Origin: Paraburkholderia bannensis
GTDB taxonomy: Bacteria > Pseudomonadota > Gammaproteobacteria > Burkholderiales > Burkholderiaceae
Length of the DNA stretch: 64,000 nt
Direction: 5' to 3'
Assembly: GCF_014200455.1 (NCBI RefSeq)
Contig: NZ_JACHBW010000001.1
Coordinates: 186,001-250,000, forward strand
The first letter of the stretch is position 1. Every line of letters starts with the position of its first letter. The notes under the pieces were generated by a model, which ran no database searches, had not been told where the DNA came from, and was given only the letters and a program-made list of their open reading frames with translations. Shown piece by piece: positions 56,645 through 64,000 of the stretch. The position numbers were made by a program, and so were the translations under genes.

Positions 56645-58209
56645 CGCGCATCTACGTTCCTCGCGATTCGTCGGCGCTGGCGCTTGGCGCCGATGATGTC
56701 GCCGCCGCGATCCAGCGCGAAGCCGCCGCGCGTGGCATCGATATCGAACTCGTACGCAACGGCTCGCGCGGCCTGCTCTATCTGGAACCGCTCGTCGAAG
56801 TCGAAACCGCCGATGGCCGGGTCGGCTACGCGAACGTCGAAGACAGCGAGGCGGCCGCGCTGTTCGACGCAGGCTTCGTAGAAGGCGGCCAGCATGCGCG
56901 CAGCGTGGGCCTCGTCGAGCGGATTCCGTATCTGCACAAGCAACAACGCCTGACGTTCGCGCGCATCGGCATCACCGACCCGCTGTCGACCGACGACTAT
57001 GTCGCGCACGGCGGCCTCGAAGGGTTGCGCAACGCGCTGACGCTCACCGGCGAGCATGCCTGCCAGTCGCTGATCGAATCGGGTCTGCGCGGACGCGGCG
57101 GCGCGGCCTTCCCGGCCGGCATCAAGTGGCGCACGGTCGCGCAGGCGCACGCCGATCAGAAGTACATCGTCTGCAACGCCGACGAAGGCGATTCGGGCAC
57201 CTTCTCCGATCGCCTCATCATGGAAAGCGATCCGTACGTGCTGATCGAAGGCATGACGATCGCGGGCGTGACGGTGGGCGCGACGGTCGGCCATATCTAT
57301 GTGCGCAGCGAGTATCCGCATTCGATCGCCGCGCTCGAAGAAGCGATCCGCCGCGCGCGCGCCGCCGGTTGGCTGGGCGGCGATGTGCTCGGCAGCGGCA
57401 AGCGCTTCGACCTGTTCGTCGCCAAAGGCGCGGGCGCGTATGTGTGCGGCGAGGAAACGGCGCTGCTCGAATCGCTCGAAGGCAAGCGCGGCGTCGTGCG
57501 CGCCAAGCCGCCGCTGCCCGCGCTCGCCGGTCTCTACGGCAAGCCCACGGTGATCAACAACGTCATCACGCTCGCCACGGTGCCGATCATCTTCGCAAAG
57601 GGCGCGGCGTTCTATCAGAACTTTGGCATGGGCCGCTCGCGCGGCACGCTGCCGTTCCAGCTGGCGGGCAATATCGCGCGCGGCGGCCTGGTCGAACTGG
57701 CCTTCGGCGTGACGCTGCGCGAACTGATGATGGACTACGGCGGCGGCACCGCCAGCGGCCGTCCCGCGCGCGCCGTGCAGGTGGGCGGCCCCCTTGGCAC
57801 CTATCTACCCGAAAGCCAGTGGGACATTCCGATGGACTACGAAGCATATGCGACGGTCGGCGCAGTTGTGGGTCACGGCGGCATCGTAGTGCACGACGAT
57901 ACGTCCAATCTCGCCGAACTCGCACAATACGCGATGGAATTCTGCACGCTCGAATCGTGCGGCAAATGCACGCCTTGCCGCATCGGCTCGACGCGCGGCG
58001 TCGAAGTGATCGCAAAGATCCGCAAAGGCGACACCTCGGAGAAGCAGATCACGCTGTTGCGCGATCTGTGCGACACGATGGTGGCCGGATCGCTCTGCGC
58101 GATGGGCGGCATGACGCCCTTCCCCGTACTCTCCGCGCTCGATCACTTCCCCGAAGATTTCGGTCTCGAATCCCCATCACTCGCCACGCAACAGAACGCG
58201 GCTGCCTGA
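56641..58209 (+). CDS. fdsB: NAD-dependent formate dehydrogenase beta subunit
   Basis: 522 residues. NuoF-like diaphorase: carries FMN, binds NAD+ and one [4Fe-4S]. An N-terminal thioredoxin-like segment is followed by LRGRGGAAFPAGIKW (FMN/NAD), VCNADEGDSGTFSDR, AYVCGEETALLESLEGKRG and the cluster motif ESCGKCTPCRIGS. It reduces NAD+ with electrons from FdsA. Overlaps fdsG by 4 nt and precedes fdsA by 13 nt. Confidence 0.96.
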   Translation: MTRIYVPRDSSALALGADDVAAAIQREAAARGIDIELVRNGSRGLLYLEPLVEVETADGRVGYANVEDSEAAALFDAGFVEGGQHARSVGLVERIPYLHKQQRLTFARIGITDPLSTDDYVAHGGLEGLRNALTLTGEHACQSLIESGLRGRGGAAFPAGIKWRTVAQAHADQKYIVCNADEGDSGTFSDRLIMESDPYVLIEGMTIAGVTVGATVGHIYVRSEYPHSIAALEEAIRRARAAGWLGGDVLGSGKRFDLFVAKGAGAYVCGEETALLESLEGKRGVVRAKPPLPALAGLYGKPTVINNVITLATVPIIFAKGAAFYQNFGMGRSRGTLPFQLAGNIARGGLVELAFGVTLRELMMDYGGGTASGRPARAVQVGGPLGTYLPESQWDIPMDYEAYATVGAVVGHGGIVVHDDTSNLAELAQYAMEFCTLESCGKCTPCRIGSTRGVEVIAKIRKGDTSEKQITLLRDLCDTMVAGSLCAMGGMTPFPVLSALDHFPEDFGLESPSLATQQNAAA

Positions 58210-58222
58210 ACGAGGAACCACC

Positions 58223-61168
58223 ATGTCCGACACGCTCATGTCTCAAGCCGGTGGTTGCGGTTCCGGCAATTGCGCCTGCAAGTCCGCTGCCATGAACAAG
58301 GCCAACGCGCACTCGCCCTTCGACGACACCGATTACGGCACGCCGCTGCGCCACGCCGATATCGACGTCACGCTCGAAATCGACGGCCGAAGCATCACCG
58401 TACCCGCGGGCACTTCGGTGATGCGCGCCTCGATCAAAGCGGGCGTCAACGTGCCGAAGCTCTGCGCGACCGATTCGCTCGAACCGTTCGGCTCGTGCCG
58501 TCTGTGTCTGGTCGAGATCGAAGGGCGGCGCGGCTATCCGGCCTCGTGCACCACGCCCGTCGAAGCGGGCATGAAGGTGCGCACGCAGAGCGAGCGCCTG
58601 CAAAAGCTGCGCCGCAACGTGATGGAGCTCTATATCTCCGATCACCCGCTCGACTGCCTCACCTGCCCCGCCAACGGCGACTGCGAACTGCAGGACATGG
58701 CGGGCGTGACGGGTCTGCGCGAAGTGCGCTATGGCTTCGATGGAGCGAATCACCTCAAGGACCAGAAGGACGAATCGAACCCGTACTTCACCTACGATCC
58801 GTCCAAGTGCATCGTCTGCAACCGCTGCGTGCGCGCCTGCGAGGAAACGCAAGGCACCTTCGCCTTGACGATCGCCGCACGCGGTTTCGAATCGCGCGTC
58901 GCGGCGGGCGCGAACGAAGCGTTCATGGATTCGGAATGCGTCTCGTGCGGTGCCTGCGTGGCCGCCTGCCCGACCGCCACGCTGCAGGAAAAGAGCGTCG
59001 TGATGCTCGGTCAGGCCGAACATTCGGTGGTGACGACCTGCGCGTACTGCGGCGTGGGCTGCTCGTTCAAGGCCGAAATGAAGGGCAACGAAGTCGTGCG
59101 CATGGTGCCGCACAAGAACGGCCAGGCCAACGAAGGCCACGCCTGCGTAAAGGGTCGTTTCGCGTGGGGTTATGCGACGCACAAGGACCGCATCAAGAAG
59201 CCGATGATCCGCGCGAAGATCACCGATCCGTGGCGCGAAGTGAGCTGGGAAGAAGCGCTGAACTACGCCGCCAGCGAATTCCGCCGCATCCAGGCGAAAC
59301 ATGGGCGCGATTCGATTGGCGGGATTACGTCGTCGCGCTGCACGAACGAGGAAACCTATCTCGTGCAGAAGCTGGTGCGCGCCGCGTTCGGCAACAACAA
59401 TGTGGATACCTGCGCACGCGTGTGCCATTCGCCCACGGGCTACGGCCTGAAGACGACGCTGGGCGAATCGGCAGGCACACAGACGTTCGCCTCGGTCGAT
59501 CACTCGGACGTCATCATGGTGATCGGCGCGAATCCGACCGACGGGCATCCGGTGTTCGGCTCGCGTCTGAAGCGCCGCGTGCGCCAGGGCGCGAAGCTGA
59601 TCGTGGTGGACCCGCGCCGCATCGATATCGTCGATACCGCGCACGTGAAGGCCGAGCATCATCTGCAACTGCGCCCCGGCACCAATGTGGCGATAGTCAA
59701 TTCGCTCGCGCATGTGATCGTCACCGAAGGTCTCGTCAACGAAGCCTTCGTGGCCGAGCGCTGCGAGACGCGCGCATTCGAGCAATGGCGCGATTTTGTC
59801 GCGCTGCCGGAAAACTCGCCCGAAGCGATGGAGCCGCTCACCGGCGTGCCCGCGGATCAAGTGCGCGCCGCCGCGCGCCTGTACGCTCAGCACGGCAATT
59901 CCGCGATCTATTACGGCCTGGGCGTGACAGAACACGCGCAAGGCTCGACGATGGTGATGGGCATCGCCAATCTGGCGATGGCCACGGGCAACATCGGCCG
60001 CGAAGGCGTCGGCGTGAATCCGCTACGCGGCCAGAACAACGTGCAGGGTTCGTGCGATATGGGTTCGTTCCCGCACGAACTGCCGGGTTATCGCCATGTG
60101 GGCGACGCCAATGTGCGCGCCCTCTTCGAGGATGCCTGGAATGTCGCGCTGCAAAGCGAGCCGGGCCTGCGTATTCCGAACATGTTCGAGGCGGCGCTTG
60201 ACGGCACCTTCATGGGCCTCTACTGCCAGGGAGAGGACATCGTCCAGTCCGATCCCAACACGCAGCATGTGGCGGCGGCGCTGTCGTCGATGGAATGCAT
60301 CGTCGTGCAGGATATTTTCCTCAACGAGACGGCCAAGTACGCGCATGTGCTGCTGCCGGGCTCGTCGTTCCTCGAAAAGGACGGCACCTTCACCAATGCC
60401 GAGCGCCGCATTTCGCGCGTGCGCAAGGTGATGCCGCCCATCGCCGGTTACGCCGACTGGGAGGTGACGATCCTGCTCGCGCGCGCGCTGGGCTACGAAA
60501 TGGACTACACCCATCCGTCACAGATCATGGACGAGATCGCGCGTCTCACGCCCACCTTCCACGGCGTGTCCTACAAGCGTCTCGACGAAATGGGCAGCAT
60601 CCAGTGGCCCTGCAACGAGCAGGCGCCAGACGGCACGCCGATCATGCATATCGATGAATTCGTGCGCGGCAAGGGCAAGTTCGTCATCACGAAGTTCATC
60701 GCCTCGCCGGAGAAGGTCACGCGACGTTTCCCGCTGCTGCTCACGACCGGCCGCATCCTCTCGCAGTACAACGTGGGCGCGCAGACGCGTCGCACCGAAA
60801 ATTCGCGCTGGCACGAGGAAGACCGGCTGGAAGTGCATCCGGTCGATGCCGAGGATCGCGGCATTCGCGATGGCGACTGGGTGGGCATCGAATCGCGCGC
60901 GGGTCATACGGTGCTGCGCGCGAAGGTCAGCATGCGCATGCAGCCGGGCGTGGTCTACACGACCTTCCACTTCCCCGAATCGGGCGCGAACGTCATCACC
61001 ACCGACGCTTCCGACTGGGCCACCAATTGCCCCGAGTACAAGGTGACCGCCGTGCAGGTGAGCCACGTGCAACAAGCGTCCGAATGGCAGCGCGAGTATT
61101 CGCGTTTCAACGCGACGCAGCTCGACCTGCTTGGCAAGCGCGAAATCGTGACGACATCCGGGAAATAG
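58223..61168 (+). CDS. fdsA: NAD-dependent formate dehydrogenase alpha (catalytic) subunit
   Basis: 981 residues. Order: [2Fe-2S] domain (Cys81, 92, 95, 109), His-Cys3 cluster (about 141-154, SDHPLDCLTCPANGDC), two 4Fe-4S sites (CIVCNRCVRAC about 196-206; CVSCGACVAAC about 239-249), the cluster CAYCGVGC (273-280), then the molybdopterin domains. Mo ligand is Cys401 in CARVCHSPTGYG (Sec in E. coli FdhF). The C-terminus has the molybdopterin-binding domain (RRFPLLLTTGRILSQYNVGAQTRRT). It oxidises formate to CO2. Residues 11-20 contain CGSGNCACK, a Cys cluster not assigned to any known centre. Confidence 0.96.
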   Translation: MSDTLMSQAGGCGSGNCACKSAAMNKANAHSPFDDTDYGTPLRHADIDVTLEIDGRSITVPAGTSVMRASIKAGVNVPKLCATDSLEPFGSCRLCLVEIEGRRGYPASCTTPVEAGMKVRTQSERLQKLRRNVMELYISDHPLDCLTCPANGDCELQDMAGVTGLREVRYGFDGANHLKDQKDESNPYFTYDPSKCIVCNRCVRACEETQGTFALTIAARGFESRVAAGANEAFMDSECVSCGACVAACPTATLQEKSVVMLGQAEHSVVTTCAYCGVGCSFKAEMKGNEVVRMVPHKNGQANEGHACVKGRFAWGYATHKDRIKKPMIRAKITDPWREVSWEEALNYAASEFRRIQAKHGRDSIGGITSSRCTNEETYLVQKLVRAAFGNNNVDTCARVCHSPTGYGLKTTLGESAGTQTFASVDHSDVIMVIGANPTDGHPVFGSRLKRRVRQGAKLIVVDPRRIDIVDTAHVKAEHHLQLRPGTNVAIVNSLAHVIVTEGLVNEAFVAERCETRAFEQWRDFVALPENSPEAMEPLTGVPADQVRAAARLYAQHGNSAIYYGLGVTEHAQGSTMVMGIANLAMATGNIGREGVGVNPLRGQNNVQGSCDMGSFPHELPGYRHVGDANVRALFEDAWNVALQSEPGLRIPNMFEAALDGTFMGLYCQGEDIVQSDPNTQHVAAALSSMECIVVQDIFLNETAKYAHVLLPGSSFLEKDGTFTNAERRISRVRKVMPPIAGYADWEVTILLARALGYEMDYTHPSQIMDEIARLTPTFHGVSYKRLDEMGSIQWPCNEQAPDGTPIMHIDEFVRGKGKFVITKFIASPEKVTRRFPLLLTTGRILSQYNVGAQTRRTENSRWHEEDRLEVHPVDAEDRGIRDGDWVGIESRAGHTVLRAKVSMRMQPGVVYTTFHFPESGANVITTDASDWATNCPEYKVTAVQVSHVQQASEWQREYSRFNATQLDLLGKREIVTTSGK

Positions 61169-61182
61169 GGGGAATCCAAGCG

Positions 61183-61428
61183 ATGAAAACCGCTCACCTG
61201 ATCGAGATGGCCAACCAGATCGGCATGTTCTTCGACTCGCTACCCGATCGCGAGGAAGCGCTCACGGGCATCGCCGAGCACATCCGCAAGTTCTGGGAGC
61301 CGCGCATGCGGCGCGCGCTGCTCGCGGCGCTCGACACCGACGATGGCGCGCACGACAAAGCGGGCTTCAGCGAGATCGTGCGCGCCGCGCTGGTGCAGCA
61401 TCGCGCGGCGCTCACGCCTGCCAACTAG
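61183..61428 (+). CDS. fdsD: formate dehydrogenase delta subunit
   Basis: 81 residues from MKTAHLIEMANQIGMFFDSLPDREEAL. Small helical protein (FWEPRMRRALLAAL) of the FdsD family, needed for a functional enzyme in Cupriavidus. It begins 14 nt after fdsA; the fdsC (FdhD-type sulfurtransferase) gene that separates the two in C. necator is missing here. Confidence 0.9.
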   Translation: MKTAHLIEMANQIGMFFDSLPDREEALTGIAEHIRKFWEPRMRRALLAALDTDDGAHDKAGFSEIVRAALVQHRAALTPAN

Positions 61429-61434
61429 CGGAAA

Positions 61435-63195
61435 TTACTGCGCGGACGGTTTTGGCGACGGCGCGGGCGAGAACCACGTCTCGCAGTGACGCAGCAAGCC
61501 GTGCAGGTCCGAACTCGTGCGGCCGCGCGCGCAGATGTAGCCGTCGGGCCGCACCAGATAGAAGGCGGGACGCGTGCGACCGTATGCATCGCCGAGCGCC
61601 GGCGCGCCCTCGCCCGCGAGCGGCGGCGTCTCGCCCTGCTCCAGATCGGCCAGCCACCAGACCCGCACCGCCTGCGGCAAGGCGCGCTCGACGGCATCGC
61701 CAAAATGACGCAAGGCGTCGGGACCATTGCCATTGTGGGAGCCGTTTGTCGTGGCATTGCGCACGCTCGCCCCTGCGTCCGCCGGCCCACCGTTCGCGGC
61801 ATGCTCCGCGGCTTCGGCTGCGCGCACTGTATCGGCATCCACCAGCAGGAACAGCGAGAAGCTCGCCGGGTCGTGCAGATCGAAAATACGACCCTTGCCC
61901 GGGGCCTTGCCGAGCGGCCCGTCGACTACCCGCACGCAGGCATCGGGGGCGCGCTCGCCCGCACGCGGGCCGCCATCGAGCACGCGCTCCAGCGTCAGCG
62001 GGCTGCGCCGGTACTGGATCGACAGTTCGCTCACCGCCTGACGCGCCGCGTCGCGCAACGGCCCCAGCGCGACAAGCGCCGGCATCACGCGCTCGCGCAG
62101 CAGCTTGAGCGGTCCATGATCGGCTTCGACGAGTTGCGTCATGAAGCTGGTCTGGCGCAGCACGATGCGCTCGATCGGCGAGCGCTCAGCGTGATAGGTA
62201 TCGAGCAGCCGGTCGGGCGCGCCGCCCAGCACCCGCGCGAGTTTCCAGCCCAGATTGAACGATTCCTGGATGCCCGTGTTCATGCCCTGCGCGCCGGCCG
62301 GGCTGTGCACATGCGCGGCGTCGCCCGCGAAGAACACGCGCTCCTTGCGCAGAAAACGCACCATGCGGCTATTGATGCGGAAGTACGAGGCCCAGTTCAT
62401 ATCGGCGATCGACACCGGATGATGCACGCGCCGCTCGACCACCGAGCGGCACTCCTCCAGCGTCGGCACGGGGATCGCGCCTTCGGGCGCGGCGGGCAGC
62501 ATGGTCTTGTGATCGGCGATCAGACGATAGCGGCCGTGCCCGTAGGGAAACAAGGCGGCGAGACCATCGCCCGAGGCGAACACATGAAACTCGTTCTCCG
62601 ACCAGGGCGTGCTGGCTTCGATATCGGCAAGCAGGAAGGACTGCGCCAGCGTCTCGCCCTCGAACTCCATGCCGAGGTGATGACGCACGGTGCTGTGCGC
62701 GCCGTCGGCGGCGATCAGATACGCGCAGCGCAGCGCTTCCACGCGACCGTTGGCGCAACGCACGTCGGCGCTGATGCCGGCCGCGCCCTGATGCAGTTCC
62801 AGCAGTTCGCAGCCGCGCTCGACTTCGACGCCGAAGCTCGCCAGTTGCGCGGCAAGGATGCGTTCGGTCTCGGTCTGATCGAGAAAGAGCAGATAGGGAT
62901 AGCGCGTGAACAGCGGATCGAAATCGAGCCGCGCGCGGCGCTGTCCGTTCGAATAAAGATTGGCGACGTGCGCGCGATGACCGCGCGCGAGAAATGGCTC
63001 GACGATGCGATGCTGCTCGAACAGTTCGAGCGTGCGCGCCTGGATGCCGATGGCGCGCGAATGACGGCCGGGCTCGGGTGCGCGATCGATCAGGCGCAAC
63101 GGAATGCGCGCGCGGGCGAGGCTCAGCGCAGCGGCAAGACCCGTCGGCCCCGCACCGACGATGAGCACGGACGGCTGGGATAAAACCTCGGTCAT
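61435..63195 (-). CDS. class A FAD-dependent monooxygenase
   Basis: 586 residues from MTEVLSQPSVLIVGAGPTGLAAALSLARA (ribosome-binding site GGAGG, 5 nt). PHBH-fold aromatic hydroxylase: GAGPTGLAAAL, LIAADGAHSTVRHHLGM and FFAGDAAHVHSPAGAQGMNTGIQESFNLGWKLA. The C-terminal third is the thioredoxin-like domain of the MhpA/phenol hydroxylase group, interrupted by a Gly/Asn/Ser-rich insertion (NATTNGSHNGNG). The substrate is probably a phenolic, but no catabolic gene is nearby. It converges on fdsD. Confidence 0.88.
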   Translation of the reverse strand: MTEVLSQPSVLIVGAGPTGLAAALSLARARIPLRLIDRAPEPGRHSRAIGIQARTLELFEQHRIVEPFLARGHRAHVANLYSNGQRRARLDFDPLFTRYPYLLFLDQTETERILAAQLASFGVEVERGCELLELHQGAAGISADVRCANGRVEALRCAYLIAADGAHSTVRHHLGMEFEGETLAQSFLLADIEASTPWSENEFHVFASGDGLAALFPYGHGRYRLIADHKTMLPAAPEGAIPVPTLEECRSVVERRVHHPVSIADMNWASYFRINSRMVRFLRKERVFFAGDAAHVHSPAGAQGMNTGIQESFNLGWKLARVLGGAPDRLLDTYHAERSPIERIVLRQTSFMTQLVEADHGPLKLLRERVMPALVALGPLRDAARQAVSELSIQYRRSPLTLERVLDGGPRAGERAPDACVRVVDGPLGKAPGKGRIFDLHDPASFSLFLLVDADTVRAAEAAEHAANGGPADAGASVRNATTNGSHNGNGPDALRHFGDAVERALPQAVRVWWLADLEQGETPPLAGEGAPALGDAYGRTRPAFYLVRPDGYICARGRTSSDLHGLLRHCETWFSPAPSPKPSAQ

Positions 63196-63298
63196 GCAGA
63201 CCTCCATGCGGTCGACATGCACCGTAGTGTACGCCCGCTATCCGCCTGGCCGTGGCCGAGCCGGCGTGGCGCCCGGGTATCGCGCAGGCATCGCGCAC

Positions 63299-64000
63299 TC
63301 AGGTATGTCGATGCGCGTGAGCGCTCGACGAGGCGATCTCCACATCGAGCGCACAACGATGCACGCTCGTACCCAGATCGACCTGCAAGGTCACGTGCTT
63401 CATGCGAAAGCGCTCGCCCAGTGCGCTCACCATGCCGTCCAGCGCGGCGTCGCCGGGATGCCCTGCCGGCATCACCAGATGTGCGGAGAGCGCGTTGCCC
63501 GTGGTGGACAGCGCCCAGACGTGCAGATCGTGCACATCGGTCACGCCATGCTGCTGCGCAAGATAAAGGCGGATGCCATCGATATCTACGCCCTCGGGGA
63601 CGGCCGCCAGCGCGAGCCGCACCGACTCTCGCAGCAGCCCCCACGTGCCGCGCAAGATCACCAGCACGACGACGATGCTCATCACCGGATCGACCCAACT
63701 CCAGCCAGTGCCGATAATCACCAGACCGCTAATCGCCACCGCGGCCGAAACGCCCGCGTCGGCAGCCATATGCAGGAAAGCGCCGCGAATATTGATGTCG
63801 TCCTTTTGCCCGCTCATGAAGAGCCACGCGGAAAAGCCGTTGACGATCATGCCGATCGTCGCCACCACGAAAACGTCGAAGCCCGCGACGGGCGCGGGGC
63901 TGACGAGGCGGCCCACGGCTTCGGCGAGTATCGCGCCGCACGCGACCAGCAGCAGCGCCGCATTCGCAAGCGACGCCAGGATCGAACTGCTGCCGAAGCC
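63299..64000 (-). CDS. cation diffusion facilitator family transporter (partial, 5' end outside the window)
   Basis: 233 residues of the C-terminal part. The frame is open through the window edge and reads GFGSSSILASLANAALLLVACGAILAEAVGRLV, a membrane helix of the CDF core. Metal site motif HMAAD (usual HxxxD) in NIRGAFLHMAADAGVSAAVAISGLVII, then the cytoplasmic domain from about VPEGVDIDGIRLYLAQQHGVTDVHDLHVWALST. Exports Zn2+, Co2+ or Cd2+ in exchange for protons (CzcD/ZitB group). The start lies beyond base 64000. Confidence 0.88.
   Translation of the reverse strand, partial: GFGSSSILASLANAALLLVACGAILAEAVGRLVSPAPVAGFDVFVVATIGMIVNGFSAWLFMSGQKDDINIRGAFLHMAADAGVSAAVAISGLVIIGTGWSWVDPVMSIVVVLVILRGTWGLLRESVRLALAAVPEGVDIDGIRLYLAQQHGVTDVHDLHVWALSTTGNALSAHLVMPAGHPGDAALDGMVSALGERFRMKHVTLQVDLGTSVHRCALDVEIASSSAHAHRHT

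Overview
The window is a stretch of a high-GC betaproteobacterial chromosome, almost certainly from the Burkholderiaceae (Burkholderia, Paraburkholderia or Caballeronia). The support is the serC-pheA-tyrA-aroA-cmk-rpsA-ihfB run followed by lapA-lapB and heptose/UDP-glucuronate genes, the one-piece tmRNA with tag ANDDTFALAA, the short OmpA-family protein upstream of ubiG, and a soluble NAD-linked formate dehydrogenase of the Cupriavidus fds type. Coding density is high. I see no insertion sequence, phage, CRISPR array or tRNA gene. Almost all of it looks like core chromosome.

Left edge (1-5160): the end of a locus resembling the Fap functional-amyloid operon of Pseudomonas. It holds the C-terminus of a subunit with a GVNxAxG..N.Q-type motif, a periplasmic C39-type cysteine peptidase (FapD-like), a secreted Gly/Asn/Ala/Thr-rich protein in the FapE position, an outer-membrane barrel with an N-terminal coiled coil (FapF-like), and a sigma-54 activator with a degenerate receiver domain. 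This is the most interesting part of the window.

5319-18741: housekeeping genes. folA, then pmbA divergent from darP-mog, orn, an M48 protease with rsgA and a zinc-ribbon protein, a CobD/CbiB-family membrane protein, a NUDIX CoA pyrophosphatase, the rpsP-rimM-trmD-rplS operon, a sorbosone-dehydrogenase-like exported protein and a TM2 membrane protein.

18757-32349: a PA0069-type radical SAM gene preceded by a LexA-like box that lies inside the terminator of the next gene, an Lrp-family regulator divergent from dadA (D-amino acid dehydrogenase), an acyl-CoA dehydrogenase with etfBA, the metNIQ methionine ABC importer, a monoacylglycerol-lipase-like hydrolase, a histone-deacetylase-fold amidohydrolase, and mltB.

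32462-50930 (all minus strand): gyrA, a DUF2059 secreted protein, serC-pheA-tyrA-aroA-cmk-rpsA-ihfB (serine/aromatic amino acid synthesis running into ribosomal protein S1 and IHF), lapA-lapB, ugd-hldA-hldD (LPS assembly and precursors), a ComEA-type HhH protein and cysM.

51545-64000: ompA, ubiG, gph, ssrA (tmRNA), a small secreted Cys-containing protein, a ModE/PBP-type regulator divergent from fdsGBA-fdsD (NAD-dependent formate dehydrogenase), a class A FAD monooxygenase, and a cation diffusion facilitator cut by the window end.

Start codons were chosen from ribosome-binding sites and family N-termini, so several differ from the longest possible reading frame. All functions are assigned by reading the translations; no database search was run.
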